From contig NC_072458.1 of the NCBI RefSeq assembly GCF_027596085.1, forward strand, positions 16,653,250-16,717,249: 64,000 nt of DNA, read 5' to 3'. The position numbers were made by a program, and so were the translations under genes. Origin of the DNA: Anoplopoma fimbria. Lineage: Eukaryota > Chordata > Actinopteri > Perciformes > Anoplopomatidae. Positions 11,953-26,000 of this stretch are shown here, one piece after another. How positions within the stretch are numbered: position 1 is the first letter of the stretch; the number at the start of each line of letters is the position of its first letter. The notes under the pieces are model-generated. The model was not told the DNA's origin. It saw only the letters and a list, made by a program, of their open reading frames with translations, and did not search any database.

Positions 11953-14900
11953 TTCAAAACACTTTGAAAAATAACGTTTGTGGCTGCACATCGCTAGTCA
12001 TGAGAGAATACATTCATATTTTTCAGAATGATAAGGTAACAATAAAAGACAATTCTGCTTTAGATTCTGCTCATACAGTACATTCAAGATAGAAAGACAG
12101 ACAAGGATATGAATATTTAAAACCATAATTGAACCAAATATTCGTGTTTGAATTAGTGATTCAGAAGCCATAGGTTTGCAATCAATGGTGGCAGTCAGGG
12201 GACCTGGGTTTGTTTTGAGGTGAAATAGCTAACTGTAATGCCGACATGATGAACAGCAGAGTGGGCCGGCAGAGAGATGGGCGAAAATTGACATGTTGAA
12301 GACGGAGTGATTAAGTTACCTGTTACAGAACAGCCCCTGAGCATATATCAATATGAACTGTGGCAGGCTGAGAAGATGAATTGGATGCGAATGAATGGAT
12401 ATGAAAAAAAAAAAAAAAGAGAATAGCAAGCAGCTGTACTTATCCAGCAAGGAAAATATAGTCTATGTAGAAACTAAAGGAGCGTTTTATGGCGAAACCA
12501 TTTTCTGTGTGTAATATAAGTATGTTGATGCAAGGCATTATATTGAAAAACGGCTGATGTAATTCACTCCCTGGGCCCCTGAGATGCTCAAGGGACCAAT
12601 CTTCTCATATATCGAAATTGGATGTATTTCAGCTACCGTCTGAATCATTTTCTTGTCCCACTCTTTTAGCCTTTTGTTTACAGATGCGCCTTTTGTTGTG
12701 CCTGAACTGTTCCCTCTTATGGATGGCTGATGTTTTGTGCCGTTTCAAGCATGAGTGCTTAACTTACAAAAAGGGCAACGATGAAGAGAAATTGGAATGC
12801 ATTAGCATGTCAGTTTGATGTGAGGTAGGTGGGGGAGACTGTGTTGAAACAGCAAGAGAGTTCTGTTTGAAGGAGGGTAAACTTTAGCGTATAAAACATA
12901 ATCTTTGCAGGGTGTCAACATCAGGATACAATGGGTTTTTTATGGGACGGGAGCTATATTTGCAGACAGGGCCTCCAAGTGAGGCCACCTATATGGCCAT
13001 GATGACGACCCAAGGGCCCCTCCGTTGTGATGGGGATTGTCCCCATGTGGGGCGGCACACTTAAGGAATGACCTTTTGCATCTATGCTGGGACAGTGGGT
13101 GGGGGGGGGAGATGAAGGGGTCCAGCTCCACCCACGAGTCAGCTGTGAAAACAAAACTTTATCTTAACTCTGTGGGGAGCCTGCGAGATAGGGGACTACA
13201 AGGCTTTCTGAGGGGTAGGAACCATTCTTTGGGGCTGATTACTGGCTTTAATGGCCAGGTTGAAGATAGAGGTGGCTCTAGCTGGGGGTCTGATCTCAAA
13301 TCCTTGCATTGAAATGCTGATGAAAGAGAGGACATTCAGCCGTAATTGCTCTTTAACTGCGATTCTTGGTGACACACCTCCAAGCTGAATACCCGAGAAA
13401 AAACAAACCGTGAACGCCGATGTGCTGCAGCTGCCACGTTTTTTCTCTCATGCATGGAGAGGCAGTAGGATGCTGAGATTAACGAACAAAATCCACTATA
13501 ATGTGTGACAATAAAGTAAAACGAGGCCGTGCATATGACTTTCCAGTTTTTCTCCATCTGTTGCCAGTCGAGTTGATAAAACATAATCCGCGGTTTCCTC
13601 TGAATATGATATGAGAGCTTACAATTTGGAACGCATCATTTGGATCGTTTAGGATTTGGATCAGGTTCACATTTGAAGAGGGTATTTGAACCAGAACCTT
13701 AAGAGACACTGCTGGGCACAGCTCTTGCCAAATAGGGCATTTATAAAAGGTTGGCACAGGCCCCTACAGAGTGAAGGCTGGCAAAGGCATAATGCCCACA
13801 TCATAGTGCCAACCAAGGGTTTTGTTTGGCATGTGTCTCTGTAGTATGGCTTGTCTCCTCCAGACAACTGGCCCAAACACAACTTAGCATTAGGTTACAG
13901 AAGCATTACAAACTGAAAGTGATTCATTAAAAAGCTTTCTGTCTGTCTGCGTGAGACGAGAGGCGAAATAATTAAAATCGCTTAAAAAAATACCCAAAAG
14001 GTGCAAAATCATGGACGTATTCCATATATGTCATAGCCCCCTTTATCCTCAACTGTCTGTTTGGATTGTTAAAATCAATAAGGAAGAACAGCTTTTATAA
14101 TATGGATTTACAACAGAAAAGAAGCGTCCCTAATATGTAGTTTATTCACCTTTATACTCACGAGGAAAAGTAAATTAAATACACAATACCTCCTCAATTA
14201 TTAACCCAGTGTGACAGTGTCTTTGGCATGAACCTTCTAATAGAAAGATCTGTCTGAATGCCTCTCCAAGAGATTTTGATATTCCTGGTTTGATAGCAGC
14301 AGGCGCCACATACGCAATCCTCACCGAGGTTGTTCCAATAAAAAGGGCTCTAGGAACATAGTCGGGGACAACAGCAATGTTTCATTTCAGGCACCGACGA
14401 GAGACATTTCTGTCCTGCAACTGCACAAATCAAGACAGTGGGGGGAAAGAGAGGGACAAAATAAAGCTTAAGTAATTTATTCTGTCTCATTTTAACCTGC
14501 CAGAGAGGCCTATTTTAAGAGAAAATAAAAAAGGAGGGAGGAGGTGCTGAAAACAATGCATTTTAAAAGAGGCTCTTCCCCCAGTGTGCCTTTATCTGTC
14601 AGTCAAACCCAGCAACGTAAACACACATTAAGGGGGAAAACAGAGGGGTTTCCATAGCCACAGTTTTAAATGGCACTGCCGTGTTGTACACAGTAACCCC
14701 CCTCCTCTTTTTTTTTGTTTTTTGCAACACTGTTTATTTGCTGTTGTGTTGGAAGAATTCAGGTTGTGCAGAAAGCACTGATAGCGAGGGACCGGGAGGC
14801 ATGGCTTGCGCTGTTTCCACTGCAAGAGAAAGAGGAGAGAGACAGAGGAGGGCCGAGCAGACTGAGAGAGGAGAAAAAAATCAAAAAAAAAACATACAAG

Positions 14901-17900
14901 GCCGGTTATGCAGAAACACAGATTTAATGTAAGGCTTGGCTCTCTTGTTATAAGCAGTCGGAGAGAGGAAAAAGCTGGTGTGGACTGGCAAGGAAGAGGG
15001 AGACTGAGAGTGGAGGTGGAGGAGGAGGACGCATAGTCTCATCAAGCGGCCTAAAGGGACGCCGGTCAGCCCGCAGATGGAGCACTTTGGAGGGATTCAG
15101 TCCCGTAGAAATCAGTGGCCCTGGACCAACCCTCTCTGGGAGAGAACTGTACCCACAAATGAAGCAGCTCCTGCCCCCTCTTTGGATAAACAGTACTATA
15201 ATACACTGAATTAACAACACGAGCCCTGGGGAAATCAGGTCTTCCTACAATAAATTGGCAATCCCCCCCCCCCCCTTTTATACCTCCACCCACCACCCAG
15301 GATTTTTATGGTTTCAAGCTCAATAACACATTTATTATTAAATCATATTTACTGGAATCACATGCATGTCGTCATCTTGGCTGTATAGCTGTTGGGTTGT
15401 GATTTCAAATGTGCCTTTTTCCCTCCTTTTGGGTGAATTCATTACATTACATGATATTTCATAAGCAGTTATTGATTGTAGCTGTGGGCTACAGAATTTC
15501 AGCACAGCCTTTGGTTTTGTTTTTTTTAAATCTGTGCAGATGAATTATATCACAGCTTCAAATCCGTGTAAAAAAAAAAGCATTTGGTTAATGTCGTTTG
15601 TGCAAATATTTCACTTCTGGTGCGCTCAGTTCATCAGCCGCCCGTGCTGCTGAGCTTCTCCCTTGGAGGTCTTTACTTAGGCAATACATAAAACATCAAG
15701 CATGTAAGCAAGAAAGCGCTGTTCATCAACACAATGTGCTCCGTGAAAAAGAAAAAGGGGGAAACGACTCTTTGCCGAGCCACATTAAAGCTTTCTCCAA
15801 AACCTCTGATTCTGTTTGTTCTGTCGTCTCTGCTGGAGACCAGGTAGGAACCCCTTCACTGTGGCTTCTCACCCGCCGCTTAATCTTTACCCACAATCAC
15901 AGTCAGTGACAGGCGCACAAAGCCGTCCGGCGAGCCCAACAAGGCTCTGCTATTATGTAACCACTGACAGCTGGGCTTTCAAGGGATGGGTGAACCCCCA
16001 TCCGCGTGGCAGCACTTTGTGTCAACCAGACGTGATAGTCAAGAAAAAGGGGGCCTGGGTAGAGAAAGGGTATTATCAGGCCAGGCAGAGGCACACAGTC
16101 CCAATAATAAACACACCGAGTGATGGAGTCCAAATCAAAACAGTAGCGCAGCCACGACGCTAACATTTCCTCCAGATCCCTTATCAAATGTCATGTAATA
16201 TTTTGTAACTGCGTGACACTTGATAACAAGTCCCGGCCCATCAGTAGCCTGTCTTGCCATCTAGAAAATACATATATTTTCCTGGCTGGAGATCACATTC
16301 ATCCTAGGGGGAACAGACATTGTGGCTCTCTATGATGCAATAATGGATGAGAGGATTCTATATCTTTTAAGTGCACCCAAAAAATGTTCTTGGTTGCATT
16401 TCAACCAATTGCACCTTAATGCAGATTCCTGTGTCTTAACAAAAAAAAAAAAAAAAAAAAAAAGCACATGTGCATGGGTTTTGAAGTCTCCTCGATCCGA
16501 AAGGGGGTGACTTCCCCGCCCACGTTTTTTCTTAATGTGTCATTTCTTTGAAACGGTGGCACATGACACTGAACACAGAGGCACCCAAATGTTTGATTAA
16601 ACTGTGCATCGCCTCCCTTTAGGCCGACGGGGCCTTTGATGCTCCCAACACAGAGCGGAGCCAAAGGACCCGGAATAGCGGGGGGATAATCGACAGACAG
16701 TGTGTTGATTTTGCCACCCTTTCCAAATAATTCCCTGTTGTTCCAGAGAAGAATCGCTGTCAGTGGCGGCATTCCAGGGCAGGCAGACTGAAGAGATTGT
16801 ACAGGATGAGGGCCGCCGTCTAGATATGGTAGATCTAAACATGTCTGTGGTCACACAGACCTGGCCTTCAACGTGCTCTTTAGCCAAACTGGCTCTGGTT
16901 TCGTCGTACGCATGCCTGAGCAGCTCGGCGTGCATTTAAACTTGTTTGTACCATGCAAAATTAATGACTTAACACTTTTTTTTGTTTGTCCACAAAATCC
17001 TTGATATGAAAGTAGACTGCTGCAGCAGCGTAATAGATTAAAACTAATAATTCATATGTAGGTGAGTATCGAAACACAAAAATAACACTAACAAGTGTTA
17101 GGTAGAGTAAAAGCAAAGCGAGTCTTCACACATTTATTGTAGAGAAAATGATGTGAATTATAAATGCTGGCTTTTTCCAAAGCAGTTTGGTATTGAAATG
17201 TGATAAGAGCTCCTTGTGAATATAGAGAAATGCATCTATCTTTATTAAGATGATCGAACAAGTAGATATTGATTTTAAGACTATTCACTTCATCATATGT
17301 GTTATAGCATAAGCTTACGTCATGCAAACTTTCCCACAACATAACAACATGTCTGCCTAGCTGGTGCAGAGGTTTCAGATGTGTATGCAATGATTAATTC
17401 AGACCTGACAAACCTTCCTGTTTTATATCTGTTGGACATGTTTGTGGACTGCAAACTGGCCTTGGATTTCCCAGTTAACCGACCACCAGTATAACCAGTT
17501 CCACTCTCTGTGTAGCTGGTGTCTGTGCTCTCACAGTTGAGACAGAGATTGTCAAGTCTAGATAGAGGTCATAGTACAGCAACCGCTCCCTCCAGTACAC
17601 AGGCTCTTCATTAGCACACACAGAGGCTAAAAACAGTAAAATAAAATAAAAGAATATGAACAATTTTGCTGTCACAATTTAGTATAGCATATTTGTTAAG
17701 CAGACTAAAACATTATCACACTTTTCTCCTCTATTTTTCCACTTTTAAAATGTGTTTTTGCTTCAGATTAAAATCAACTCCAGTCCGGGTTTTCCGCGCA
17801 GCCCGAGCCTCAATTTACTGTGTGTGCTTTCAGCGCCGCACCACTCACTGGCAACCTTAAGGATCCTTCCGCGGCTCACTTGTGTGTGCCTGTATGTGAC

Positions 17901-20900
17901 TCTTGTTTTACAGCGGAAAACGACACGTAAAGCAACACGTAACGTCGCCTAAAACGAACTGTAATAGTTAATTTTCATTGTCTTTTCACTGGTTAGTCAC
18001 TATAATGCGTCCCAACACCCGTAGACCAGGTTTAGGGAACTTGGCGCACTATTTCGCCCCAGCTGTCCTGTCTTTCTAACGCATACAATACATTCCTGTG
18101 TCGCTCCGCGGTGTGACAAGGCCCTTGCCTGCCTGCTGTTCCTGTAAACTCCCGCCTTGACTCAATGAGCGAGAGAGGCAGAGAGACACATAGGCAGAGC
18201 AGAGAGAGAGAGAGAGAGAGTGGAAAAGCCCTATAAAACAAGCAGGGCCTACAGCACCCACACTGGAGTTCATATTCCATTTTAGAGCACGCATCAAGTT
18301 TGCTGGGTATAATGAACACAGTAATCGCATAATAAAATAATGACTCACACATTTCAGAGTGGAGAAATATCAATTTACTCAACAAAACTGCCCACATAAC
18401 AAATTGTTCCGTACTCGATGTCCACTACATTAAGAGCTGACTGACAATAAAAGAGCGCCTACTGCGTATAAGCATGTAACCAAAATGCCTCTTTATTAAC
18501 AGGGATGTGTAATTTTTCATAGCTATATTAGATGGACTGTAATATAGTGGATATTGAAAGGAATATTATTCAAATTCCCATTCTTATAAAGTCAACATGC
18601 CCTTCAACTGACATTTAGAGCTAAACTGTAGCAATTTGGTGCTGAATTCATTTCATTTCTGGTTCGTTTGATCAATTTTGGGAACAAAACCCTGAATAAA
18701 GTAGGTGAGCTATCAAAAATAAGGCTCTCTAATAAAAAGACACTCCATGATATTCCTGTGATATTCCTGTAGGGCCTTTAAAGTACATCTGTGCCACTCA
18801 AATGAATGTGTGTAGTGCCTTTGTCTTATATTTTATCACCCATGTCACTAAAATATCCCCATAACATTGGGGTTTATAGCTAGTTTTGTTGCTCTGAATT
18901 TGTTATAGCCTCACTTTTTGTATTTCTTCTTGGGAACTATACCCAAAAGAAGCGCCTCCTCAATGGCTTTGCATCTTAACCATCAATTAATTTTCTGACC
19001 AGGTTGTGAGCAGCAGCTTGATGTGGTCGTATGGTGATGATGATGATGACTGATGCTTTCGCAGTCGGATTGCGTGCGAAACCAGATTCCACTGCCCCTA
19101 AGTGACAGTTTATGGTCTTTGATTTGGTTTGGCTGGAGATTGCCAGGCAACAAAACTATACCCCGAGTCCTGAATGAAACAGCCATCTGTTCCATAGCCC
19201 GGTAAAACTGAATTAATTTGACACAGGGGCTAATCCTGGAATTCAGCTGTAGATTGATTTTTTTAAACCAGAATGACAAAAAAAAAAAACTAGGTTACAT
19301 TAAAGAGCACAGTGATGGTGAGATATGAATACATGCTTAGAGCATTGCATAGTCACATTTCACTGCAAAAAACACACTTCAACAAAGCTGGGATGAAGGA
19401 AACTATGAGATGACGAATTGAAAAAAACAAAGAAGAAGCTATTGTTTGTGCTGTAAAAAGCAGGTCATAGCATATAATCCCTTTGTCTGGGTCTGAACGC
19501 TGGCCTTTCCTCGCTGTTCCACACAGACACGGCTATTCAGAACCAGAAGACTCTATAAAACGGAGATGGATTACAGCGCACTCAAAGGAATACGACCAAT
19601 TAGAGCCGAGGCCAAAAGGCTGCACGTATGATCGCAGCTCCAGGTTGATTCAGGTGAGTGGACCTCAGCCAGCGACCGTCTGAACGTCAGTGACCTCCTC
19701 CTCCCCGGGAGATTACCCCACTGCCCTTGACCCCGCGGCACACTGAGGGCAAGGCCTTTTGGCTCTCCTTCCAGTGTCCCCCCCATAAGCTTTATCCGTC
19801 CTGCTTCATGCCTATTAAACCTATATGGATTGTTTTACCCTCAGATCCACGGGGACGCACAATGCCCATTGAGAGGGAGAGGTCAGAGGCTCGCCACTCG
19901 CGACCCGAGCGTGCACGGGTGGGGCTTTCTGTATGGACACCCTTGCTTGTATCCCATTCTCCTAAACCCCGGCTCAAATCATGTAGCCGGGGACAAGACA
20001 CACTTCTGCGCTCACACTAAATCAGCTTCATGAAAGGGTGCATCACAATGGAAACAGAGCTGATCATCTGGCTGCTGTTGTTTACCCCCTTTTCCCACGC
20101 ACTTGTAGGGTTCACTTGGATGGATCACACTTTTCTCCCCCCCACCCAGCCACTGATGATATTTAACCCATGCTTAGGGAGCAGCGAGGGGAGGGTGACA
20201 CTTACAAATCTACTAATACCGCCACGGTGTCGGACACACTTCCAGGCTATCTCTCTGTCACAGCTGGTGAAAGTGTTGTGATAACCTACATGCTCTCTTC
20301 CGTCTCAGATGTTGTCTGGTGCTCGCGCAGGTCAGAAGGTGCAGCTGCAGCGGCCAAACGCTGCCTGGTGGTTATGACACCTTTTGGTTTACCTGCAAAA
20401 TGAATAACAAGGACTCAGGAGCTATGAACTAAAAGAGAGCTGTTGTAGTCAAGTGGGGAATCCAGCAGAGATGCGTTTGATTTCCCTCATTTTTCTTTCA
20501 TTCTTCATAACAAGAACATTTTGAAGGGGGAAGATAATTGGCAAAGAAGGTCAAGAGGAAAGGGGAAAGCGGCTATTTTCATTGCTGGTTCACTGCAATA
20601 AGCTCCATTTTTTTTTTTTCCTAAATGATTTACCCGGGCTATTCTTTATTTGGAAATGGCTTTGACAGCAAAACTAGAGTGTCTATCTCAATCAGAGGAA
20701 CGATGATGGGCCATGAGGAGCGAGCAGAACAAACAGCTCCCCCTCTTTCAAGCCACTAATTAAAGCAGGAGTGGGTGGGAGAGTGTGGGAAAGAAGGGTG
20801 CTAAGAGGGCTGGTTCAAGATTGCCACCTAGTGTTGTGACGAGCATAATGCAGCTGGGTGACATAGGCAAAGTGCTTTTTTAGCTTTTGTTTGTATAGGT

Positions 20901-22800
20901 ACAGTATTAAGCACTGAACAGGATTGTGCAGTGATATTGTGTCACCTTTCCTGAACCTGGCATTCACTCTTCACCTGTATCTGAAAGCACCGACAGGCAG
21001 CATCTCCAGGATCTATCATTTCCTTCCACTATGAATGGCAAAAAAATATATAAAAAATAATAATTGAATAGGGTGACCCACACTTGGCAGCCGAAGTGGT
21101 GGATGGATTCTGATCCCTGTAATAAGTAGGGCTCAATAAGCGCTGCAGGAAGCCCCGGCTCGGCTCCAGCAGGAGAACGACTGGGTCAGATTAAGGGTTG
21201 AGGAGTTTAATTATGAACAAGGAAATGAAGTTCTCTCCAAATCTCAGGCTCATGGGATAATTTTAGCTTAGAGAGACGTCAGCGGGTGTCTGGGGCTCCG
21301 TCTTCTCGGTGTCTGTGCGCTGGAGCTGAAGCATCTTCTGCCACTTCATAATCAGGAGCCTCCTGAGGGAGGAGAGGAGGGGGAGGAGGGGTGGAGGGGG
21401 GGTGGATGGAGGGGGGGGGTGTAGAAGAAGGAGACAGGGATGAAGTGCCACTTAGGATATTGCTTCAAGGACTGCTCTCCTTGTTAAACTCATTGCTGTG
21501 GGCATAAATATAGCCAGGCGTCAGATGATTTATTGACACGCGCTCCCTCTCCTCCTTCTTCCTGCCTAACAAGCCTGTGGACAAATGAATTGTCGAACTG
21601 GAGGAATTTTGTCTTGATTTACACTCGCTTCCCAGTGCCTGTGGGAAATTGTAAGGGAAGGGGGGCCGAGTGTGTAACTACGTGTGTGTGTAACTACGTG
21701 TGTGTGTGTGTGTGAGAGAGAGAAAGAAAGAAAGAAGCAAAGTGATGGAAGTTAGAGCGTATAGATATTTTGTTCACCCGAAACCCGAAAAATACAAAAC
21801 TTTATTAGGTTTTCGCTTTGTAAAACTTCTTTAAATGTTTTAAAGGAGAACTGCAGCAACTTTACACATGTTATACGTGTTGTGATGAGTGCTTCTCAGT
21901 TGTATAATGTCTTCTATGGCTCTGGAGGATCTTTGTCAAGTCTGAGAAAAAATTGTCATTTTGTTATTATCTCAACTTGGGCTCAAAGACATTGAAAACA
22001 GAAAGCAAAAGCAATTATTTATTTTTTACAGATTTTGCTGTTTACCAGGCAGGAAGTGTCTTGAGAGTCCGCCAACTTTTCAGTTGTGTGTTCATATGAA
22101 GTTGACTAGATTCTCATTGACTAGAGTCTCTAGTCAACAAGCCTCTTTTAGCTCATTGTTTCGGTTTTCAGACTCACAAACTGACATTTATTCAAACCTG
22201 TTTTCATCAGGGAGCTGTTTTCAGCTCTGATAAACTTACTCTCGACATGCCCAAAATGTCAAACAGCTTAGCTAACATTGAGTAGTTTAAGAGCAAGATA
22301 TTTTTTTTTCTCCCAAGTTGTGAGTGTAAAACTGAACTCAAAGGAACAGGGGATATTGTTATTTATATTTATATATATATTTGTTATTTGGCTAAAAACA
22401 TGACGGATAAATTAGTTTGCACCATCTGTCTGCTTGATGTGTCAATTAAGCAACTTATTGCTAACATGTTTGTTATAGCAACCTTATATGACACTAAAAG
22501 AGCCAAAAATCTGCTGCTATTCCAACAGCAGCCTATTGTTCACAGAGAAATCTTCCCTCTCAGCCCTTTACTTTACATACATTATAAAGAGATAATATAA
22601 TCTCTTTATAATCCTTAGATTGGTTTAGAATGGTTGCTTGGTCAAAGCCTTCAAACCTCTTACAATCACATAGATGTCCTCGCAGTTTTGGTCAATGATA
22701 AATCATTAGTAATCAAAGATATAAAATCAAACTGAAACACTAATGCAGTAATCTTTTCAAAAGAAAAAAGTAGGGTTAGAAAGTGTTGTATCTCTTATCT
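11953..22800. other. intergenic DNA between arid1a and tbxta, part 2
   Basis: About 10.8 kb without a recognisable gene. It contains a 23-base poly-A run (16441-16463), short GA tracts (18205-18222 and others), a (GAT)n-like run at 19033-19050, a purine/GGGGT-rich block at 21370-21420 and a TG/GA tract at 21680-21735. Several moderately GC-rich unique blocks (for example 15050-15250, 19480-20400 and 20620-20830) could be conserved non-coding elements, but nothing in the sequence alone proves this. Confidence 0.5.
16441..16463. repeat. poly-A run (23 bases)
   Basis: Homopolymer. No clear retrotransposon body was seen next to it. Confidence 0.9.
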
Positions 22801-22804
22801 AGGC

Positions 22805-22990
22805 TCATTAAAGCTGCACTAGTCAACATTTTATATTCACAATTGATCAAATCACTATGTGTAATGTTTAAGGTATCACTCCTCAGAGAAATAGTGTCAC
22901 AGATCCCTTGGGCTATATGAAACGTTTTTGCGTCTTTGAGCAAATTGTTTTGGTTTTCAGGCTCTGAAAATCTTTTTTATAGACTCTGGG
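22805..22990. repeat. possible dispersed fish repeat
   Basis: The block with AAAGCTGCACTAGTCAA, AATCACTATGTGTAATGTT and a 'TCACTCCTC' motif resembles a repeat seen in many fish genomes. A related phrase (GCTCATTG/AAATTGTTT followed by GGTTTTCAG) also occurs near 22150. Boundaries and family are uncertain. Confidence 0.3.
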
Positions 22991-23023
22991 TTTCACAAAT
23001 TTACCCTTAATGGTTTAAAATGG

Positions 23024-23027
<4 letters not shown>

Positions 23028-23080
<53 letters not shown>
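23028..23080. repeat. (AG)n microsatellite, 53 bp
   Basis: Pure AG dinucleotide run. Confidence 0.95.
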
Positions 23081-23083
<3 letters not shown>

Positions 23084-26000
23084 ATACCTGGCAAAGCTTT
23101 TACAAATGCAACCATGAATCACCAAATGTGAAGCCCTATTTAAGTGAGCGATTAACCAGAGGTTTGTTGACTTCCCTTTAATTCTTCTCACCATGAGGGA
23201 GATATCATAGTTGTAAGAAATCCATAATATCTCTGATCTGATAAACACAGCTTGAAGGCCCAATATTTTTTTGATTATATCACATAGTCAAAATTTGGCA
23301 TTATGATATGAATGCAAATATAAATGCAGCTTCAGAGAAAACATTTGAGACAATGCATGAGCAAAGATAAAGTTACTCTAAAAATGTTTTCAGCTTTTCA
23401 CTTCTGTTTTTGCTGCCTTATCTCAAAAACAGAAGTGAACCAGGCTTTTAATAAGCTTACAGACAAAAAATGCAGAAATCAATACTTGAGACTTAAAGTT
23501 ACTTATTTAAGTAAATCATGATCCAAACCCCAATGAAAGTTCTTTGGGTCGCAGTCAGAGAAAAGAAGTCCCTCTTTATGTTGTATTTCTAAGGTTAGGT
23601 CGTGTTTGAGAAATTCCTCTATGAGGAACAAAGAGGGGTCTGTAAGAGAAGAGACTTATCTTAAGCAAATATTGGGGAACTGCTCTGAAAAGCCCTCTTC
23701 TGAACTTCCTTTAATGTCTTCCTGTCCAGTAATGCTGTTGTGAAACAGATGACACAAACTAAATGAAACACACACGAGCAGATGAAGAGAAATTATTTCT
23801 TTGCCACAACGCTGTGCTTCACCAGTCCAAGATAATGACTGTACATCTCATAAGCTGTCAGCACCATGTGCTCACATGTAATTTCTTTGTCTCTCTTACT
23901 CCTCCCTCTCTCTCCCCCACTCTCTCTCTCTCCATGTTTTCTTCTTCTTCTTCATCCTTCCTCCCTCACAGTGTCTCAGTCTCCACCGCGGGTTGGAGGG
24001 GTCACACGTCAGGACTGATTCGCTCTGACAATGAGCCACTCGCGCTAATTTACTCATTTATGCTAATATGATTGACATTTCATTTCAGCACACTCCCCTC
24101 CGCTGCCACTGATAGGGTTGGCCGAGGCAGCCAGTAATCACTGACAGGTCCATTAAAGGGAGATTGCATGCAATTATCTCGCTAATTCAGAGGGTTCTTT
24201 TAATTTGGCAGCATAAAATTGTCAATCTTGGAAGTGTAATCGGCTTCATTCCCTTTTTGAGGCCGGGACTAAAAAATAAATAAGAGTGGGGTCTGTTTCT
24301 CTTTACTGTGGTCTGAAGACAAAAACAGATGCAGAGGCAATGAATGGAGAGAATTCAGACCCTAAATGTTGTCCATCCACGCTGACAGGAAATATCGTTT
24401 TTAAGATTATCATCATTATCATCGATAATTGTTTTAATTTTCCATTGATCTCAAACCTGATTTCTCGGGTTTCATAGGCAGCAAATAACCTCTAAGTAAC
24501 ATACATAAGATCAAATAAAAATGTATAATCAGTAAGGGAGACTGGGACATTAAAGGATACTTCAAAGAAAAGTTGAGTATCAATGGGATCACGGCTAATG
24601 GGGTTTAAAGTAGATGCCCAAAAGTATGCATCCACGAAAACCATCGGCATGATTCTGCTGCTGTAACAGCCTTGGCTGCAGGACAGACTCACAGTCAGTG
24701 TTCCACTTAATCCCAAAAGGTATTGGATGGATTAAGGTCTGGGTCCATATTTTGCTAAAAGTAAAAATGTTGGACAGAAAGCTGGGGTAGGTAGCACTTT
24801 TTTGGTACTTTTGGCATCATTTGGCAAAAATGTAGCTGGCTATAGCAGTAAAAGTATAAACTATATTGTCTCTCCATCTCTCTAATAGTTTGGCCTTCTG
24901 CTGGAGCAGGGAGCTGCAGCAATTTCTCTCCATCTCTGAAACGCTTCACTGATATTGTACTAACTAGAGCCTTGAATCACAATACATCCTCTCAAAGGGC
25001 TTTACAGGCCCACAAGTTTGCAAAGAACACAAGATGGTAGTTCTCATAGATTTAACGCTATTGAACGAGATATGAATCACAATCGTGATCGAGATGATGT
25101 TTGAAAATGAATGAGTAGTACATGATTTATTTGACCTTTTCCAGAAAAAAATGCATACCCTGAGAAACACTTGATTTACAATATGCTAAAGGATTTTTAT
25201 GTAATTTTTACACAATTACACCAAAAACACACCCAAGCTTTAAAGTAAAAGAAACAAGTAAGAGCAGATGCTATGGCTACAGAGACAGAGTTGAGCACTT
25301 TCCTTCTGAAATATGTTCTGCAGTGACTCTATTCTGGGTCATGATGAGTATGTTAGCTGAAGTAATGTACTAATCAAGATAGTTAAACCATTTGCATTTG
25401 ATTTAAACATTTTAGATTATGTTATTGGATTCGAGTTTTAGATCTCAATTGTTATTGATGATATATTAAGAACTTAAAAACTGTTTCAAAATTTAAATAA
25501 CATACTTTATATTTAAGGATAACATGAACAAAATGGAAGCTGTAGGGTAAATCTTTGTCCCTGATTGGCTGATTCTGCTGTAGGCATGCACGTGATTAAT
25601 CATGTGATTACTTGCAAGTTGCTATCAAATATTATTATTTTGCTGTAAGTGGGAACATAAAGTAATAAATGTGTCTCGTTCTTTACTCCAAGGTTGTCTC
25701 TTAATAGAAGTTTGCTAGACGTGGACCCGGGTCTCTTTAACGATTTCTTTTTGGGCCTTCCCCAATATTTAACCACAAAGATGGAAGCATGCTACTGTCT
25801 CAAAAAATCAGTGTAATCTGTCAAAGATTTCTCTTAATGCAAACGAAGAAGCTCAAACCCCCCTCAGATTGAAACTATGTGTGTCAAGATATACTCTGGC
25901 AATATAGTTTATGTGAATGTCAAATCCTAAAAACGTTGGATAGAATAGTTGAATGAAAGTTACGAGTTAAGCTTTTTGAGAGTATTATGTCTGCATTATG

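Noticed and set aside
20822..20834. GCCACCTAGTGTTG as a third CTCF motif
   Set aside because: Mismatches the core consensus at several fixed positions.
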